DNA of 64,000 bases from Mycolicibacterium fluoranthenivorans (GTDB lineage Bacteria; Actinomycetota; Actinomycetes; Mycobacteriales; Mycobacteriaceae). Below, one piece after another: positions 16,111-27,823 of the stretch. The translations under genes were made by a program, and so were the position numbers. Each line of letters opens with the position of its first letter. Position 1 is the first letter of the stretch. The stretch covers positions 1-64,000 of the forward strand of contig NZ_JAANOW010000003.1 of NCBI RefSeq assembly GCF_011758805.1, in the 5' to 3' direction. A model generated the notes under the pieces. It saw only the letters and a list, made by a program, of their open reading frames with translations, did not search any database and was not told the origin of the DNA.

Positions 16111-18159
16111 ATGAGTGACGGCGACAACGCCACTCCCGGTCTTTGGGGTCCCCCGGAGCCGTCCGATGAGGACGGCACGGATCCTTCTCAGCGTTCTCAG
16201 CGGCTTACCCGATCGACCCCGCCGGGACCAGGCGCCGCGCCGTGGGAGCGCGCCCAGGGTGTGCTGCCGCCCGATCGCCGACCCGACGTGGAGGGCGCCG
16301 GTAACCACACCGATGGCGTCGCCGTTGCCGACCTGATCGCCAAGCTGGCCAACGAGTCGGGCACCGGCGGCCGTCGCCGGCGGCGCCCCGAACCCGCGCC
16401 CGAGCCGTCCGTCGAGCAACCGGCGGCCGCGACCCCCCTGCTCGATGACGCCCACGTCGCACCGGCGGACACAGGCGATACAGGCGATACGGACACCGAG
16501 GTCATCCACATCGCGTCGGCCTACGCCTCCGACTACACCTCCGTGCTTCCCGATCTGGCCCTGGCCCACCCGGACCGACCGGCCCACACCACCTCCGCAC
16601 CCGCGGCTCCACGGGGCACCCACCGCCGGGCCCGCATCATCGGCCGGGTCGCCGCGGCGCTCATCGCGGTATGCGCGCTGGCACTCACCGGCGGGGCCTG
16701 GCAGTGGCAGTCGATGAAGAACAACAGCCTCAACAAGGTGTCCGCACTGGACCTCAACTCGCGCGATATCGTCGACCCCACCGCCCAGTTCGGGGACGAG
16801 AATTTCCTCATCGTCGGTGTCGACAGCCGGATCGGCGCCAACAGCGATATGGGTGCGGGCAGCACCGACGATGCCGCAGGCGCACGCTCGGACACCGTCA
16901 TGCTGGTGAACATCCCGGCCAACCGCAAACGGGTCGTGGCGGTGTCGTTCCCGCGCGACCTCGCCATCAACCCGATCCAGTGCCAGGCGTGGAACCCCGC
17001 CACCGGCCAATACGGCCCGGTCTACGACGAGGACACCGGCGAGTACGGCCCCGACCAGGTCTACACCGAAACCAAGCTGAACTCCGCCTACGCCTTCGGC
17101 GGCCCCAAATGCCTGGTGAAGGTCATCCAGAAGCTGTCCGGCCTGTCGATCAACCGATTCATGGCCGTCGACTTCGCCGGCTTCGCCAAGATGGTCGACG
17201 CCCTCGGTGGGGTCGAGGTGTGCAGCACCACCCCGCTGGAGGACTACGAACTGGGCACCGTGTTGTCCACTGCCGGTCGGCAGATCGTGGACGGGCACAC
17301 CGCGCTGCAGTATGTGCGGGCCCGCCAGGTCACCACGGAGCTCAACGGTGACTACGGCCGCATCAAACGCCAGCAGCTGTTCCTGTCCTCGTTGTTGCGT
17401 TCGCTGATCTCCAAGGACACGTTCTTCTCGCTGAGCAAGCTCAACAACGTCGTCAACATGTTCATCCAGGACAGTTACGTCGACAACATCAAGACCAAGG
17501 ATCTGGTGGACCTCGGCCAGTCCATCCAAGGTGTGAACGCCGGGCGGATCAGCTTCATCACGGTGCCCACCACCGGGCAGACGGACTCGGACGGCAACGA
17601 GCCGCCGCGCACCGACGACGTCCATGCGCTCTTCGACGCGATCATCAACGACGACCCGCTGCCCGAGGAACGCAACGCCGACAACACTCCGGTCCCGCAG
17701 ACCCCGGAAGCGCCGAGCGCGCCCGCACCGGGCACCGCCGAGGTGGTCGACGCCGTGGCCACCGACCCCAGCCTGGTCACCGTCCGGGTGTCCAACTCGA
17801 CCGGCGAGAACGGCCTGGCCGCCGACGCCGCCTCAGCCCTGCAGCAGCACGGGTTCAACGTCGATGCTCCCGACGACTATCCGGGGCCGCTGAACTCGAC
17901 GACGGTGTTCTTCGCCCCGGGCAATGAGCAGGCGGCCGCGACCGTGGCTTCCTCGTTCTCCAACGCCACAGTGGAACGGACGACCGGCCTGGGCAGTGTG
18001 GTGCGCGTCGTGCTGGGCTCGGACTACCGCGCGGTGACCCCACCGCTGCCGAGTGGCTCGGCGGTGCAGGTGCACCTGGTCCACGGCGGCGCCACCGAGC
18101 CGACGCGCCTGCCCGAGGACCTGACCGTCACCAACGCGGCCGACACGACCTGCGAATAG
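16111..18159 (+). CDS. LytR-CpsA-Psr (LCP) family cell-wall ligase with LytR_C domain
   Basis: About 682 residues: a long disordered acidic/proline-rich cytoplasmic part (1-170), one membrane helix (about 178-198), the LCP domain (about 225-420) with [24 protein letters not shown] and the GGVEVC loop, and a C-terminal LytR_C domain ([15 protein letters not shown] onward). LCP enzymes transfer polyprenyl-linked polymers such as arabinogalactan to peptidoglycan. I chose ATG 16111 over 16042 because the conserved start is MSDGDNAT. Its length matches M. tuberculosis Rv0822c (from memory). Confidence 0.88.
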   Translation: MSDGDNATPGLWGPPEPSDEDGTDPSQRSQRLTRSTPPGPGAAPWERAQGVLPPDRRPDVEGAGNHTDGVAVADLIAKLANESGTGGRRRRRPEPAPEPSVEQPAAATPLLDDAHVAPADTGDTGDTDTEVIHIASAYASDYTSVLPDLALAHPDRPAHTTSAPAAPRGTHRRARIIGRVAAALIAVCALALTGGAWQWQSMKNNSLNKVSALDLNSRDIVDPTAQFGDENFLIVGVDSRIGANSDMGAGSTDDAAGARSDTVMLVNIPANRKRVVAVSFPRDLAINPIQCQAWNPATGQYGPVYDEDTGEYGPDQVYTETKLNSAYAFGGPKCLVKVIQKLSGLSINRFMAVDFAGFAKMVDALGGVEVCSTTPLEDYELGTVLSTAGRQIVDGHTALQYVRARQVTTELNGDYGRIKRQQLFLSSLLRSLISKDTFFSLSKLNNVVNMFIQDSYVDNIKTKDLVDLGQSIQGVNAGRISFITVPTTGQTDSDGNEPPRTDDVHALFDAIINDDPLPEERNADNTPVPQTPEAPSAPAPGTAEVVDAVATDPSLVTVRVSNSTGENGLAADAASALQQHGFNVDAPDDYPGPLNSTTVFFAPGNEQAAATVASSFSNATVERTTGLGSVVRVVLGSDYRAVTPPLPSGSAVQVHLVHGGATEPTRLPEDLTVTNAADTTCE

Positions 18160-18244
18160 CCGCACACCGCCGCCTGCGGCCATTCATCGCGAGTTCACCT
18201 GCGGCATCGTGACGATCCCGCGTCGCAACCGTAGTCTTATCGCC

Positions 18245-18910
18245 ATGCGTACCGCGTACCACGAGCAGCTTGACGGCCTCAACGATCGACTGGGCGAAAT
18301 GTGCGGCCTGGCAGGTCAGGCGATGGAACGCGCCACTCAGGCCCTGCTCCAGGCCGATCTGGTGCTCGCCGAACAGGTGATCACCGACCATGAGCGCATC
18401 ACCGAGATCAGCAAGGAAGCCGAGGAAGAGGCGTTCGTCATCCTGGCACTGCAGGCCCCGGTCGCCGGTGACCTGCGCGCGATCGTCAGCTCCCTCCAGA
18501 TCGTCGCCGACGTCGACCGGATGGGTGCGCTGGCCCTGCATGTGGCCAAGATCGCCCGTCGTCGCCACCCGCAGCATGCGCTGCCCGAAGAGGTGAACGG
18601 CTACTTCGCCGAAATGGGCCGGGTCGCAGTCGAATTGGGCAACAGCGCCCAGGAGGTGCTGCGCACCCTGGATCCGGAGAAGGCGGCCCAGATCCGCGAA
18701 GAGGACGATGCGATGGACGATCTGCATCGCCATCTGTTCTCCGTCCTGATGGACAAGGAGTGGCGCCACGGTGTCACCTCGGCCGTCGATGTGACACTGC
18801 TGAGCCGGTTCTACGAGCGCTTCGCCGACCATGCGGTGGAGGTGGCCCGCCGGGTGATCTTCCAGGTCACCGGTCAGCTACCCGAGGGCGACGACGCCGA
18901 TCCGCGCTAG
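18245..18910 (+). CDS. phoU: Phosphate transport system regulator PhoU
   Basis: A 221-residue all-helical PhoU with the two repeated three-helix bundles and metal-ligand motifs ([22 protein letters not shown] in the first, [14 protein letters not shown] in the second). It links the Pst transporter to the phosphate two-component sensor SenX3-RegX3 and keeps signalling off when phosphate is plentiful. ATG 18245 fits the conserved MRTAYHEQL start. It lies close to pstSCAB but on the other strand, separated by a MarR/oxidoreductase pair. Confidence 0.95.
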   Translation: MRTAYHEQLDGLNDRLGEMCGLAGQAMERATQALLQADLVLAEQVITDHERITEISKEAEEEAFVILALQAPVAGDLRAIVSSLQIVADVDRMGALALHVAKIARRRHPQHALPEEVNGYFAEMGRVAVELGNSAQEVLRTLDPEKAAQIREEDDAMDDLHRHLFSVLMDKEWRHGVTSAVDVTLLSRFYERFADHAVEVARRVIFQVTGQLPEGDDADPR

Positions 18911-19419
18911 CCCCCGCCCGGGACGATCCGCACCCCGTCCTTGCGTGCGGCCAGCAAGTCCCGCAACACGGTCTCCAGCACCTGCAGATCCGCATTGCTG
19001 TAGCGCTGCAGGAACTCGCGCATGCCGCGGTCCATCTCGTCATGCAGTTCGCCGTGTGCGGCGGTGACCAGCTCCCCGTCCGCGGTGAGGCCGAGCGCAA
19101 TCTCCTTGCGGTTGCCGGGCACCGGTGTGCGCTCCACCAGCCCGGCCTCGACCAGGCGCTGCACGTGTTTGGACACCGTCCCCTTCAGCTGACCCGACCG
19201 CGCGGCCAACCCGACCAGACTGAGCGGGCCGTCGGCGATCGCGGCCAGCAGGTGCATCGACAGGGTCGGTAGCGCGCGGACCGTACCCTCCAACCGCTTC
19301 GGACAACGGGCGGCGATGAAATCGCGTTCCGGGTCACCGTCCTCGTCGGTGTCGAACTTGTCGCCGACCGCGCCGATCAGCGCGTTGATCGCGTCGACCA
19401 GGGCGGACTTGGTTTTCAT
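18907..19419 (-). CDS. MarR-family regulator
   Basis: A 170-residue winged-helix protein: [47 protein letters not shown] covers the recognition helix and wing, flanked by dimerisation helices. It is divergent from a quinone-oxidoreductase-like gene. Its start codon lies within an inverted repeat matching the operator near the other gene, so it very probably represses both. Its 3' end overlaps the 3' end of phoU by 4 bp, convergently. The inducer is unknown. Confidence 0.87.
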   Translation of the reverse strand: MKTKSALVDAINALIGAVGDKFDTDEDGDPERDFIAARCPKRLEGTVRALPTLSMHLLAAIADGPLSLVGLAARSGQLKGTVSKHVQRLVEAGLVERTPVPGNRKEIALGLTADGELVTAAHGELHDEMDRGMREFLQRYSNADLQVLETVLRDLLAARKDGVRIVPGGG

Positions 19420-19487
19420 GGAAACAATCTTGCCATCCCGACCCCGTCCGCATACATTGTTTCCATAGAAACCATTTCTATGGAAAC
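19418..19487. promoter_or_regulatory. MarR operators between divergent genes
   Basis: A perfect 13-bp inverted repeat, GTTTCCATAGAAA (19459-19471) and TTTCTATGGAAAC (19475-19487) around CCA, ends 12 bp before the oxidoreductase start. A second site, ATGGAAACAAT (19418-19428), overlaps the regulator's start codon. Its inverse, ATTGTTTCCAT (19456-19466), overlaps the main palindrome. Confidence 0.75.
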
Positions 19488-19499
19488 TTGAGGAGCGCC

Positions 19500-20474
19500 A
19501 TGAAAGCAGCCGTCGTCAGATCATTCGGCCAGGTTCCCGCCTACGCCGACTTCCCTGATCCACAGGCCGGTGAGGGGACGGTGACCGCCACCGTCGAAGC
19601 CTCCGCACTGACGAATCTCACCAAGGGATTGGTCAGCGGAAAGCACTACGCCAGTGGCGAACTCACCCTTCCCGCCATCCCCGGCTTCGACGGGGTGGCG
19701 CGCCTTCAGGACGGGCGGCGGGTGTACACCGGAGCGGTCGCGCCCTACGGCATGATGGCCGAGCGCACCCTGATCAGCGCCCACGGCGCCGTCGAGTTGC
19801 CCGCCGCAGTCGATTCCGTCACCGCGGCCGCCGTCCCCAATCCCGGCATCTCGGCATGGACGGCACTCGAACACGCGGCGGCATTGCGGCCCGGCCAGCG
19901 CGTGCTGGTGCTCGGCGCCACCGGCGTCACCGGCTCGATGGCGGTGCAACTGGCCAAGTCGGTGTTCGGCGCGGGCCGTGTGGTCGTCGCCGGCCGCGAC
20001 ACCGCCCGACTGGACTGGCTGCGCACCGTCGGGGCGGACGAGGCGATCGCGCTGGGCGAGGACGACCTCGGCGCCCGGGTATCCGCCCTGCACGCCGAGC
20101 AGCCCTTCGACGCCGTGTTGGACTACCTGTGGGGACAGCCCGCCGAGACGGTGCTTTCCGCCCTTGCCGCGAGCCACCCCGCGGCGCACTATCACGCCAC
20201 CCGGTTCATCCAGATCGGGTCGATGGCCGGGCTGACCTTGACGCTGCCCGCGGGGATCCTGCGCGGTACCGGCATCGTGCTGTCCGGTGTCGGCATCGGC
20301 AGCGTCCCACCCGAGGTGCTGATGCGGGTCCGCACCGAGGCGTTGCCCCGGTTGTTCGACATGGTCGCCGCCGGCACCCTCGAACTACGCACGGCCACAA
20401 GGCCATTGGCCGAGGTAGCGCAGGCCTGGACGGCCGCCGAACCGTCCGGTACCCGGGTGGTGCTCGTTCCCTGA
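19500..20474 (+). CDS. MDR-family quinone oxidoreductase-like NADPH reductase
   Basis: A 324-residue zinc-free medium-chain reductase. The GroES-like N-terminal half has LTLPAIPGFDGVARL, and the Rossmann half the dinucleotide loop VLVLGATGVTGSMAVQLAKSVFGAGRVV. The family reduces quinones or alpha,beta-unsaturated carbonyls with NADPH; the substrate here is unknown. An AGGAG site precedes ATG 19500. Expression is probably switched by the divergent MarR through the palindrome in the shared promoter. It lies convergent to pstB with an 10-bp gap. Confidence 0.87.
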   Translation: MKAAVVRSFGQVPAYADFPDPQAGEGTVTATVEASALTNLTKGLVSGKHYASGELTLPAIPGFDGVARLQDGRRVYTGAVAPYGMMAERTLISAHGAVELPAAVDSVTAAAVPNPGISAWTALEHAAALRPGQRVLVLGATGVTGSMAVQLAKSVFGAGRVVVAGRDTARLDWLRTVGADEAIALGEDDLGARVSALHAEQPFDAVLDYLWGQPAETVLSALAASHPAAHYHATRFIQIGSMAGLTLTLPAGILRGTGIVLSGVGIGSVPPEVLMRVRTEALPRLFDMVAAGTLELRTATRPLAEVAQAWTAAEPSGTRVVLVP

Positions 20475-20484
20475 GTGGCTCGCT

Positions 20485-21261
20485 TTAGCCGAAGCGGCCC
20501 GAGATGTAGTCCTCGGTGGCCTTCTGCGTCGGGTTGGAGAAGATCTTCTCGGTGTCGTCGATCTCGATCAGCCTGCCGGGCTTACCCGTTGCTTCGAGAT
20601 TGAAGAACGCGGTCTGGTCGCTCACCCGGGCGGCCTGCTGCATGTTGTGCGTGACGATCACGATGGTGAAGTCCTGCTTCAGCTCCGAGATCAGGTCCTC
20701 GATGGCCAGCGTGGAGATCGGGTCCAGTGCGGAGCAGGGCTCATCCATCAGCAGCACGTCGGGCTGAACGGCGATGGCGCGGGCGATACACAGCCGCTGC
20801 TGCTGACCACCGGAGAGGCCACCACCCGGCTTCTCCAGGCGGTCCTTCACCTCGTTCCACAGGTTGGCACCCTTGAGCGAACGCTCCGCGACCTCATCGA
20901 GGGTCTTCTTGTTGCGCACGCCCTGCAACTTCAGGCCGGCCACCACGTTGTCGCGAATGGACATGGTGGGGAACGGGTTCGGGCGCTGGAACACCATACC
21001 GATGGTCTTGCGCACACCCACCGGGTCGACGCCGGCGCCGTAGATGTCCTCGCCGTCGAGCAGCACCGAGCCCTCGACGCGGGCGCCGGGGATGACCTCG
21101 TGCATGCGGTTGAGGGTGCGCAGCACGGTCGACTTGCCACAGCCCGACGGGCCGATGAACGCCATCACGCTGCGCGGCTGAACCGACAGCGAGACGTCGG
21201 CCACCGCGTGGAACGCCCCGTAATAGATGTTGACGTCTTTGAGATCAAGCCGTTTTGCCAT
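20485..21261 (-). CDS. pstB: Phosphate ABC transporter ATP-binding protein PstB
   Basis: A 258-residue ABC ATPase with Walker [10 protein letters not shown] (37-45), Q-loop [10 protein letters not shown], signature [14 protein letters not shown], Walker [14 protein letters not shown] and H-loop VTHNMQQA. The PstB family marker [12 protein letters not shown] is present. It powers the PstCA channel for high-affinity phosphate uptake. It is the last gene of pstSCAB, 14 bp after pstA. Confidence 0.96.
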   Translation of the reverse strand: MAKRLDLKDVNIYYGAFHAVADVSLSVQPRSVMAFIGPSGCGKSTVLRTLNRMHEVIPGARVEGSVLLDGEDIYGAGVDPVGVRKTIGMVFQRPNPFPTMSIRDNVVAGLKLQGVRNKKTLDEVAERSLKGANLWNEVKDRLEKPGGGLSGGQQQRLCIARAIAVQPDVLLMDEPCSALDPISTLAIEDLISELKQDFTIVIVTHNMQQAARVSDQTAFFNLEATGKPGRLIEIDDTEKIFSNPTQKATEDYISGRFG

Positions 21262-21275
21262 GGCAGTTCACTCCT

Positions 21276-22190
21276 CTAAACCTTCTTGGGGGCAAAGATC
21301 TTGGCGACGAGTCGCGCGCCGATGTTGAGCAGGGCGACCAGCAGGATCAGGGTGAGCGCCGCTCCCCACAGCCGGTCGGTGGGCACCGGGTTGGCGCCGG
21401 CGCCGGCCGAGATCTGGTCGTACATCATGCCGGGCAGCGATCCCATGAACCCGCCGAACATGTCGAAGTTCATCGCCTGGGCGTAGCCCACCAGGACCAG
21501 CAGCGGTGCGGTCTCCCCCATCACGCGGGCCAGGGCCAGCATGACACCGGTGACGATGCCCGACAGCGCTGTCGGGATGACGATGCGCATGATCGTCTTC
21601 CACTTCGGCACGCCCAGTGCGTAACTCGCCTCGCGCAGATCCATCGGGACGATGCGCAGCATCTCCTCGGTGGCCCGCACGATGACCGGGATCATCAGCA
21701 GCACCAGCGCGAGCGACACCGCGAAGCCGGACCGCTCGAAGCCCAACGTGGCCACCCACAGCGCGTAGATGAACAGCGCGGCGACGATCGACGGCACACC
21801 GGTGAGGATGTCGACCATGAAGGTGGTGAGCTTGCCCAACCGGGTGCTGCCGCCGTACTCGACGAGATAGACGGCCACGAACACACCGATCGGGATCGAG
21901 ATCAGCGAGCACACCAGGCCTTGCAGCAGCGTGCCGACGATCGCGTGGTAGACGCCGCCGCCGGCGCTGAACGTCGTCATCCCGGCTTGGGAGTTGGTGA
22001 ACCACGTCGGCGCGGTGATGGCGTTGAAACCCTTGACGATCACCGAATAGAGCACCCACACCAGCGGTACCAAGGCCACCAGCACCGACCCCGTCACCAG
22101 CACGGTCGCCACGTTGTTGGTGACCTTCCGGCGCGCACTGACACCCTGGAAGGCGGGCGCCTTGACCGGCTGTTCCAATGTGGAGGTCAT
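21276..22190 (-). CDS. pstA: Phosphate ABC transporter permease PstA
   Basis: About 304 residues with six predicted membrane helices and the permease EAA-like loop (REASYALGVPKWKTIMRIVIPTALSGI). It forms the inner-membrane channel with PstC. I chose ATG 22190 (MTSTLEQ), preceded by AGAGG, over the ATG at 22232. The end AKIFAPKKV is basic. It sits between pstC and pstB. Confidence 0.94.
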   Translation of the reverse strand: MTSTLEQPVKAPAFQGVSARRKVTNNVATVLVTGSVLVALVPLVWVLYSVIVKGFNAITAPTWFTNSQAGMTTFSAGGGVYHAIVGTLLQGLVCSLISIPIGVFVAVYLVEYGGSTRLGKLTTFMVDILTGVPSIVAALFIYALWVATLGFERSGFAVSLALVLLMIPVIVRATEEMLRIVPMDLREASYALGVPKWKTIMRIVIPTALSGIVTGVMLALARVMGETAPLLVLVGYAQAMNFDMFGGFMGSLPGMMYDQISAGAGANPVPTDRLWGAALTLILLVALLNIGARLVAKIFAPKKV

Positions 22191-22221
22191 CGTGTTCCTC
22201 TGTTCTTCGCGCGAGCGCTCA

Positions 22222-23277
22222 TCACTTGGCACCCCGGCCTGCGACCGCGGCGCGCGCCAGCGAGTTCACGATGAAGGTCAGGATGAACAGCACCAGACCG
22301 GCGGCGATGTAGGCACCGGCCTTGTACTGATCGTTGAATTCGCTTGCGGTGGCGGCGATCTTGCTGGCGAAGGTGTAGCCACCGTCGAACAGCGACCATC
22401 CGAACGCGGTCTGCGTGCCGCGCAGGATGATCAGCAGCGCGATGGTCTCACCGAGCGCCCGGCCGAGGCCGAGCATCGCACCGCTGATGTAGCCGGACAG
22501 ACCGAACGGCAACACCGTGGTGCGCACGACCTCCCAGCGGGTGGCGCCCAGCGCCAGTGCGGCCTCGATCTGGCCGCGCGGCGTCTGCATGAACACCTCC
22601 CGGCTGACGGCGGTGATGATCGGCAGGATCATCACCGCGAGCACGATGCCCGCGGTGAAGATGGTGCCGCCGCCGGCCACCGACGCGGTTCCCGTCTTGA
22701 ACAGGAACAGCCAGTTCAGGTTCTCGTTGAGCCAGATCGCGAAGGGCTTGAGCACCGGCGCCAGCACGTACAGGCCCCATACGCCGTAGACGATGGACGG
22801 CACCGCCGCGAGCAGGTCGACCATGTAGGCCAGCGGGCCCGCCAGTCGCTTCGGGGCGTACTGGGTCAGGTAGATCGCGATACCCAGTGCCACCGGCATG
22901 GCGAGCACGAGGGCGAACAGCGACACGAAGACCGTCACCTGCAACAGGTCGAAGATGCCGAAGTGCATCGCCGAGGTGTCGGTGGTGACCCAGTTGCCGC
23001 CGTAGGTGAAGAAGTTCTCTTTGTTGCGGGCCAGCGCGGGGATGGCCCGCCACAGGAGGAACACCCCGATCGCCGCGATGAGCGCGACGATCAGGATGCC
23101 CGATCCTTCGGAGAGACCACGGAAAATGCGGTCTCCCAAGCGCACTTTCGCGCCCTTGGAGGGGTTGGTGGAGATGGGCTCCGGCTCTGGGATGGGTGAG
23201 GCGATTACCTCACCCGATCCCGCGTCGGCTGGATTAGGTGTCGTCACTGTTATCCCGTCAGGGACCTGGTTGGTCAT
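22222..23277 (-). CDS. pstC: Phosphate ABC transporter permease PstC
   Basis: A 351-residue permease with a hydrophilic N-terminal stretch (about 1-65), then six helices and the EAA-like loop [26 protein letters not shown]. It is the partner of PstA. It follows pstS by 47 bp on the same strand, forming pstS-pstC-pstA-pstB. Confidence 0.94.
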   Translation of the reverse strand: MTNQVPDGITVTTPNPADAGSGEVIASPIPEPEPISTNPSKGAKVRLGDRIFRGLSEGSGILIVALIAAIGVFLLWRAIPALARNKENFFTYGGNWVTTDTSAMHFGIFDLLQVTVFVSLFALVLAMPVALGIAIYLTQYAPKRLAGPLAYMVDLLAAVPSIVYGVWGLYVLAPVLKPFAIWLNENLNWLFLFKTGTASVAGGGTIFTAGIVLAVMILPIITAVSREVFMQTPRGQIEAALALGATRWEVVRTTVLPFGLSGYISGAMLGLGRALGETIALLIILRGTQTAFGWSLFDGGYTFASKIAATASEFNDQYKAGAYIAAGLVLFILTFIVNSLARAAVAGRGAK

Positions 23278-23324
23278 CGGTCCGCAAGTCCATCCTCACC
23301 GCAATTGTGGTTACGCGCCAGCCG

Positions 23325-24470
23325 TCAGGAGATCGCCGAAACGGAGGCCAGCAGGCGCTGCTTGAAGCTGTCCGGGAGGGCGACGTACCCGGCCTGGGAC
23401 AGGCTGGCCTGGCCCTGGTTGGCCGACACCGTGAGGAAGGACTTGACGGCCGCCGCGGTGTCGGCGTCGTAACCCTTCGAGCAGACGATCTCGTAGGTGG
23501 CCAGCATCAGCGGGTAGACGCCGGCGTCCTTGGAGGCGTACAGCGCGTTCAGATCCAGGGTCAGATCCTTGCCCTCGCCCTTGAACTTGGCGGCGTCGAC
23601 GGCCTTCGCGGTGGACTCATCGGTGAGCGCCACAGCACCGGCGCCACTGTCGATCTGCGCGGTGTGCAGGTTGGCTGCCATGGCCGGGCTCTTCTCGACG
23701 TAGCCGATCGAGCCGGGGGTGGCCTGAATGGCCTGCACGACACCGGAGGACTTCTGCGCACCCTCGCCGGCGCCACCCTGGAACTCCTTGCCCGCACCCT
23801 TGGTCCACGCCTGCGGCGCGGCGGCGGCCAGGTACTTCTGGAAGTTGTCGGTGGTGCCCGAGGAATCCGAGCGGTAGATCGGCTTGATGTCCGTGTCGGG
23901 CAGCGTGGTACCCGAGTTCAGCGCGGCGATGGCCGGGTCGTTCCACTTCTTGATCTCGCCCTGGAAGATCTTGGCGAGCACCTCGGGGTTCACGACGAGG
24001 TTGTCGACACCCTCGATGCTGTAGGCCAGCGCGACGGGGCCGAACACCAGCGGCAGGTTCCAGGCGTCGTTGCCACCGCAACGCTCCTTGGCCTTGGTGA
24101 CCTGATCGTCTTTGAGCGCCGAGTCGGAGCCGGCGAAGTCGACCTGCTTGGCGATGAACTGATCCACACCCGCGCCGGAGCCGGTCGGGTTGTACGCCAG
24201 GGTCTTGCCCGAACAGACCTGGCCCCACACCTTGTTGAACTCGGCGATCGCGTTCTGCTGGGCGGTCGAGCCCTCGGCGGTCAGGCTGTTCTTGCCGGCG
24301 CAGTCGGCGGCGGAGGCGGCCGAGCTGCCGGAGGCGGCCGAAGAAGAGGAGGAGCTGCCGGAGTTGTTATCGCTACCGCACGCGGTGAGCGACAGGGCGG
24401 CGATTGTTGTCACGGACACGCCCAGCATCAAGGGGGTACCGAGGACCTTGCCAAAGCGATTGAGCTTCAC
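23325..24470 (-). CDS. pstS: Phosphate-binding lipoprotein PstS
   Basis: A 381-residue secreted binding protein anchored by lipid at C31 (lipobox SLTAC). After a Ser/Ala-rich linker the domain begins with LTAEGSTAQQNAIAEF. The phosphate pocket includes YNPTGSGAG, DFAGSDSAL and YRSDSSGTTDNF. It delivers phosphate to PstCA and is usually the most strongly induced gene on phosphate starvation. It is first in its operon, 72 bp after a PHO box. Confidence 0.96.
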   Translation of the reverse strand: MKLNRFGKVLGTPLMLGVSVTTIAALSLTACGSDNNSGSSSSSSAASGSSAASAADCAGKNSLTAEGSTAQQNAIAEFNKVWGQVCSGKTLAYNPTGSGAGVDQFIAKQVDFAGSDSALKDDQVTKAKERCGGNDAWNLPLVFGPVALAYSIEGVDNLVVNPEVLAKIFQGEIKKWNDPAIAALNSGTTLPDTDIKPIYRSDSSGTTDNFQKYLAAAAPQAWTKGAGKEFQGGAGEGAQKSSGVVQAIQATPGSIGYVEKSPAMAANLHTAQIDSGAGAVALTDESTAKAVDAAKFKGEGKDLTLDLNALYASKDAGVYPLMLATYEIVCSKGYDADTAAAVKSFLTVSANQGQASLSQAGYVALPDSFKQRLLASVSAIS

Positions 24471-24530
24471 TTATCCCACTTTCGGTTGACGGCTTCAGGC
24501 TCTCCGGCAACGTATGCGGTGGTAGTGGAC

Positions 24531-24563
24531 TCTTAACGGATGGAAAGTGAACGGAAGGTGAAT
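24531..24563 (-). promoter_or_regulatory. PHO box (RegX3-type) upstream of pstS
   Basis: On the minus strand two 11-nt direct repeats, ATTCACCTTCC (24553-24563) and GTTCACTTTCC (24542-24552), are followed by a weaker third unit ATCCGTTAAGA (24531-24541). This matches the actinobacterial PHO-box pattern of GTTCAC repeats every 11 nt. It implies RegX3 activation of pstSCAB under low phosphate. Confidence 0.7.
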
Positions 24564-24617
24564 AGGTCCAAGGGGTTCACAGGATGCTGAGAAAGGCCAT
24601 CGAGCAGCCCGCGCAGC

Positions 24618-26290
<1,673 letters not shown>

Positions 26291-26475
26291 AAGGCCCTCC
26301 GGCGCCCCGGAGGATTCCCAGGACAACGTTGTCGAAGGTCATCTTCCAGATTCATGGCTGACACGTGGTCGTTACGACCGACGATGCCCTAACGATAGCG
26401 TGCTACCTGCTGATTAGCTGAGTTGAACGGAGCGCCGCCAACTCCGGACCCCGGCGGGTACGCCAGAATGACCGG

Positions 26476-27273
26476 GTGCGCAAACTGCTCGCCGGTCTCA
26501 TCGCGACTCTCACCACGCTGGTGCTGGGAGCCGTCGCCGTCGACTTCGGCGCGGCGATCTACGCCGAATACCGCTTGGCCCGCAGCGTTCGCACCGCCGC
26601 CCACCTGCCCTTCGATCCGTGGGCCAGCATCCTGAGCTTCCCGTTCATCGCCCAGGCGGCCCACCACCGTTATAAGGAGGTGGAGATCCGGGCCACCGGC
26701 GTAGACCAGGCGATCACGGGCAAGGTTTCGCTGGAAGCCACGCTGCACGGCGTAGACCTGCGCGACTCGTCCTGGCTGATCGGTCCGGACGCCACCCTGC
26801 CGGTGGGCAAACTGGAAAGCCGGATCATCATCGACTCCAGGCACGTCGGGGATGTCATGGGCATCAAGGACCTGCAGGTCGAAGCCCCACCGCGGGAGTC
26901 CAACGACGCCACCGACAACACCACGGAGTCGGGCATCTCCAGCGGCGACGGTCTGGTGTTCACCGGCACGCCGGCCGCCGCCGGTTTCGACAAGCGGGTC
27001 AGCGTCTCGGTCGATCTCACTCTCGACGGCCCGAACCAGACCACCCTGGTGTTCACCCCGACCAACGTGCTCACCGGACCCGGCACCGCCGATCAGGCCG
27101 TACCGCAGGACCACACCGCAGCGGTGCTGGCGGCCTTCACCTCGCAGGTGCCCGGTCAGAAGCTGCCCTTCGGTCTGACGCCCACCTCGGCCGGAGTCCG
27201 CGGATCCGACATCATTGTGGAAGGCATCACCGAGGGAGTAACCATCACACTCGACGGGTTCAGACAGTCATGA
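26476..27273 (+). CDS. lmeA: LmeA-like envelope protein (DUF2993)
   Basis: A 265-residue protein with an N-terminal signal or anchor helix (LLAGLIATLTTLVLGAVAVDFGAAIYAEY) and a single DUF2993 lipid-binding-like domain. In M. smegmatis the protein at this locus is described as an envelope phospholipase needed for lipomannan elongation. GTG start at 26476. It overlaps thiX by ATGA and is divergent from glnR. The neighbour order supports orthology. Confidence 0.85.
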   Translation: MRKLLAGLIATLTTLVLGAVAVDFGAAIYAEYRLARSVRTAAHLPFDPWASILSFPFIAQAAHHRYKEVEIRATGVDQAITGKVSLEATLHGVDLRDSSWLIGPDATLPVGKLESRIIIDSRHVGDVMGIKDLQVEAPPRESNDATDNTTESGISSGDGLVFTGTPAAAGFDKRVSVSVDLTLDGPNQTTLVFTPTNVLTGPGTADQAVPQDHTAAVLAAFTSQVPGQKLPFGLTPTSAGVRGSDIIVEGITEGVTITLDGFRQS

Positions 27274-27701
27274 ACAGTTCGATGGCCCTGGTGATCGTCG
27301 TGGTGATCGCCGTGCTGGGTCTCGGTTACATCGTCGGGCGCCTGGTGACACTGCGGGCCGGCATGCTGCGCGCCGCGGCCGAGGACGCCCCCACCGAGGA
27401 TGTCGACACCTCCGATCTCGGGCTGTCCGGCACCGGACCCACGATCGTGCATTTCACCGCCGTGTGGTGCGGGCCGTGCGCCGCCGTGCGCCGCGTGGTC
27501 AGCCAGGTGTGCGGCGAACTCCCCGCAGTGGCGCACGTCGAGATCGATATGGACGCCAATCCGGCCGCCGCCCGGCGCCTTTCGGTGCTGTCACTGCCGA
27601 CGACCTTCATCTTCGATGCCCAGGGCCGGCAACGCTTCCGCGCAACCGGGGTTCCCAAGGCCGCTGACCTGCGCTCGGCCCTGGAGCCACTATTGGCTTG
27701 A
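27270..27701 (+). CDS. thiX: Membrane-anchored thioredoxin-like protein ThiX
   Basis: A 143-residue protein: an N-terminal membrane helix (about 4-25) then a thioredoxin fold with the CxxC active site WCGPC (C67, C70) and the cis-proline loop SLPTTFIF. The domain should face outside or be membrane-attached in the cytoplasm; the basic residues after the helix (GRLVTLRAGMLR) favour a cytoplasmic domain. It is coupled to lmeA and followed by the cysteine-responsive sulfur operon. Confidence 0.87.
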   Translation: MNSSMALVIVVVIAVLGLGYIVGRLVTLRAGMLRAAAEDAPTEDVDTSDLGLSGTGPTIVHFTAVWCGPCAAVRRVVSQVCGELPAVAHVEIDMDANPAAARRLSVLSLPTTFIFDAQGRQRFRATGVPKAADLRSALEPLLA

Positions 27702-27717
27702 CCGCAGGGTCAACAGG

Positions 27718-27730
27718 TATTGTGTGCGAC
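27718..27730 (+). promoter_or_regulatory. Leaderless promoter -10 of the polycysteine uORF
   Basis: TATTGT (27718-27723) is followed by 7 nt and then the GTG at 27731, which places the transcript start on or next to the start codon. Confidence 0.65.
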
Positions 27731-27823
27731 GTGTCCGCCCGCCTTGAGCTGCTGCTCACCAAGCGCCGCGCAGTCGATCTGTGCCGCGTCGCGGGTTGTT
27801 GCTGTTGTTGTTGTAGCTGCTGA
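27731..27823 (+). CDS. Leaderless polycysteine leader peptide (cysteine-responsive uORF)
   Basis: A 30-residue ORF beginning GTG TCC GCC and ending in six consecutive cysteines (codons 23-28), then Ser-Cys-TGA, with 8 Cys in total. It lies 98 bp before a DUF4395-sulfurtransferase-sseC operon. Leaderless polycysteine ORFs at this position in M. smegmatis are known to act as cysteine-responsive attenuators: when Cys-tRNA is scarce, stalling raises downstream expression. Five of the six run codons are TGT, rare at this GC content, which would sharpen stalling. The segment after it can fold (GGGGC 27853-27857 with GCCCC 27879-27883). Confidence 0.9.
   Translation: MSARLELLLTKRRAVDLCRVAGCCCCCCSC

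Noticed and set aside
15964-17625. Long antisense frame (553 codons) opposite the LCP gene
   Set aside because: High-GC shadow of the real LCP gene with no domain, and biased, Asp/Gly/Val/His-rich composition typical of antisense frames.
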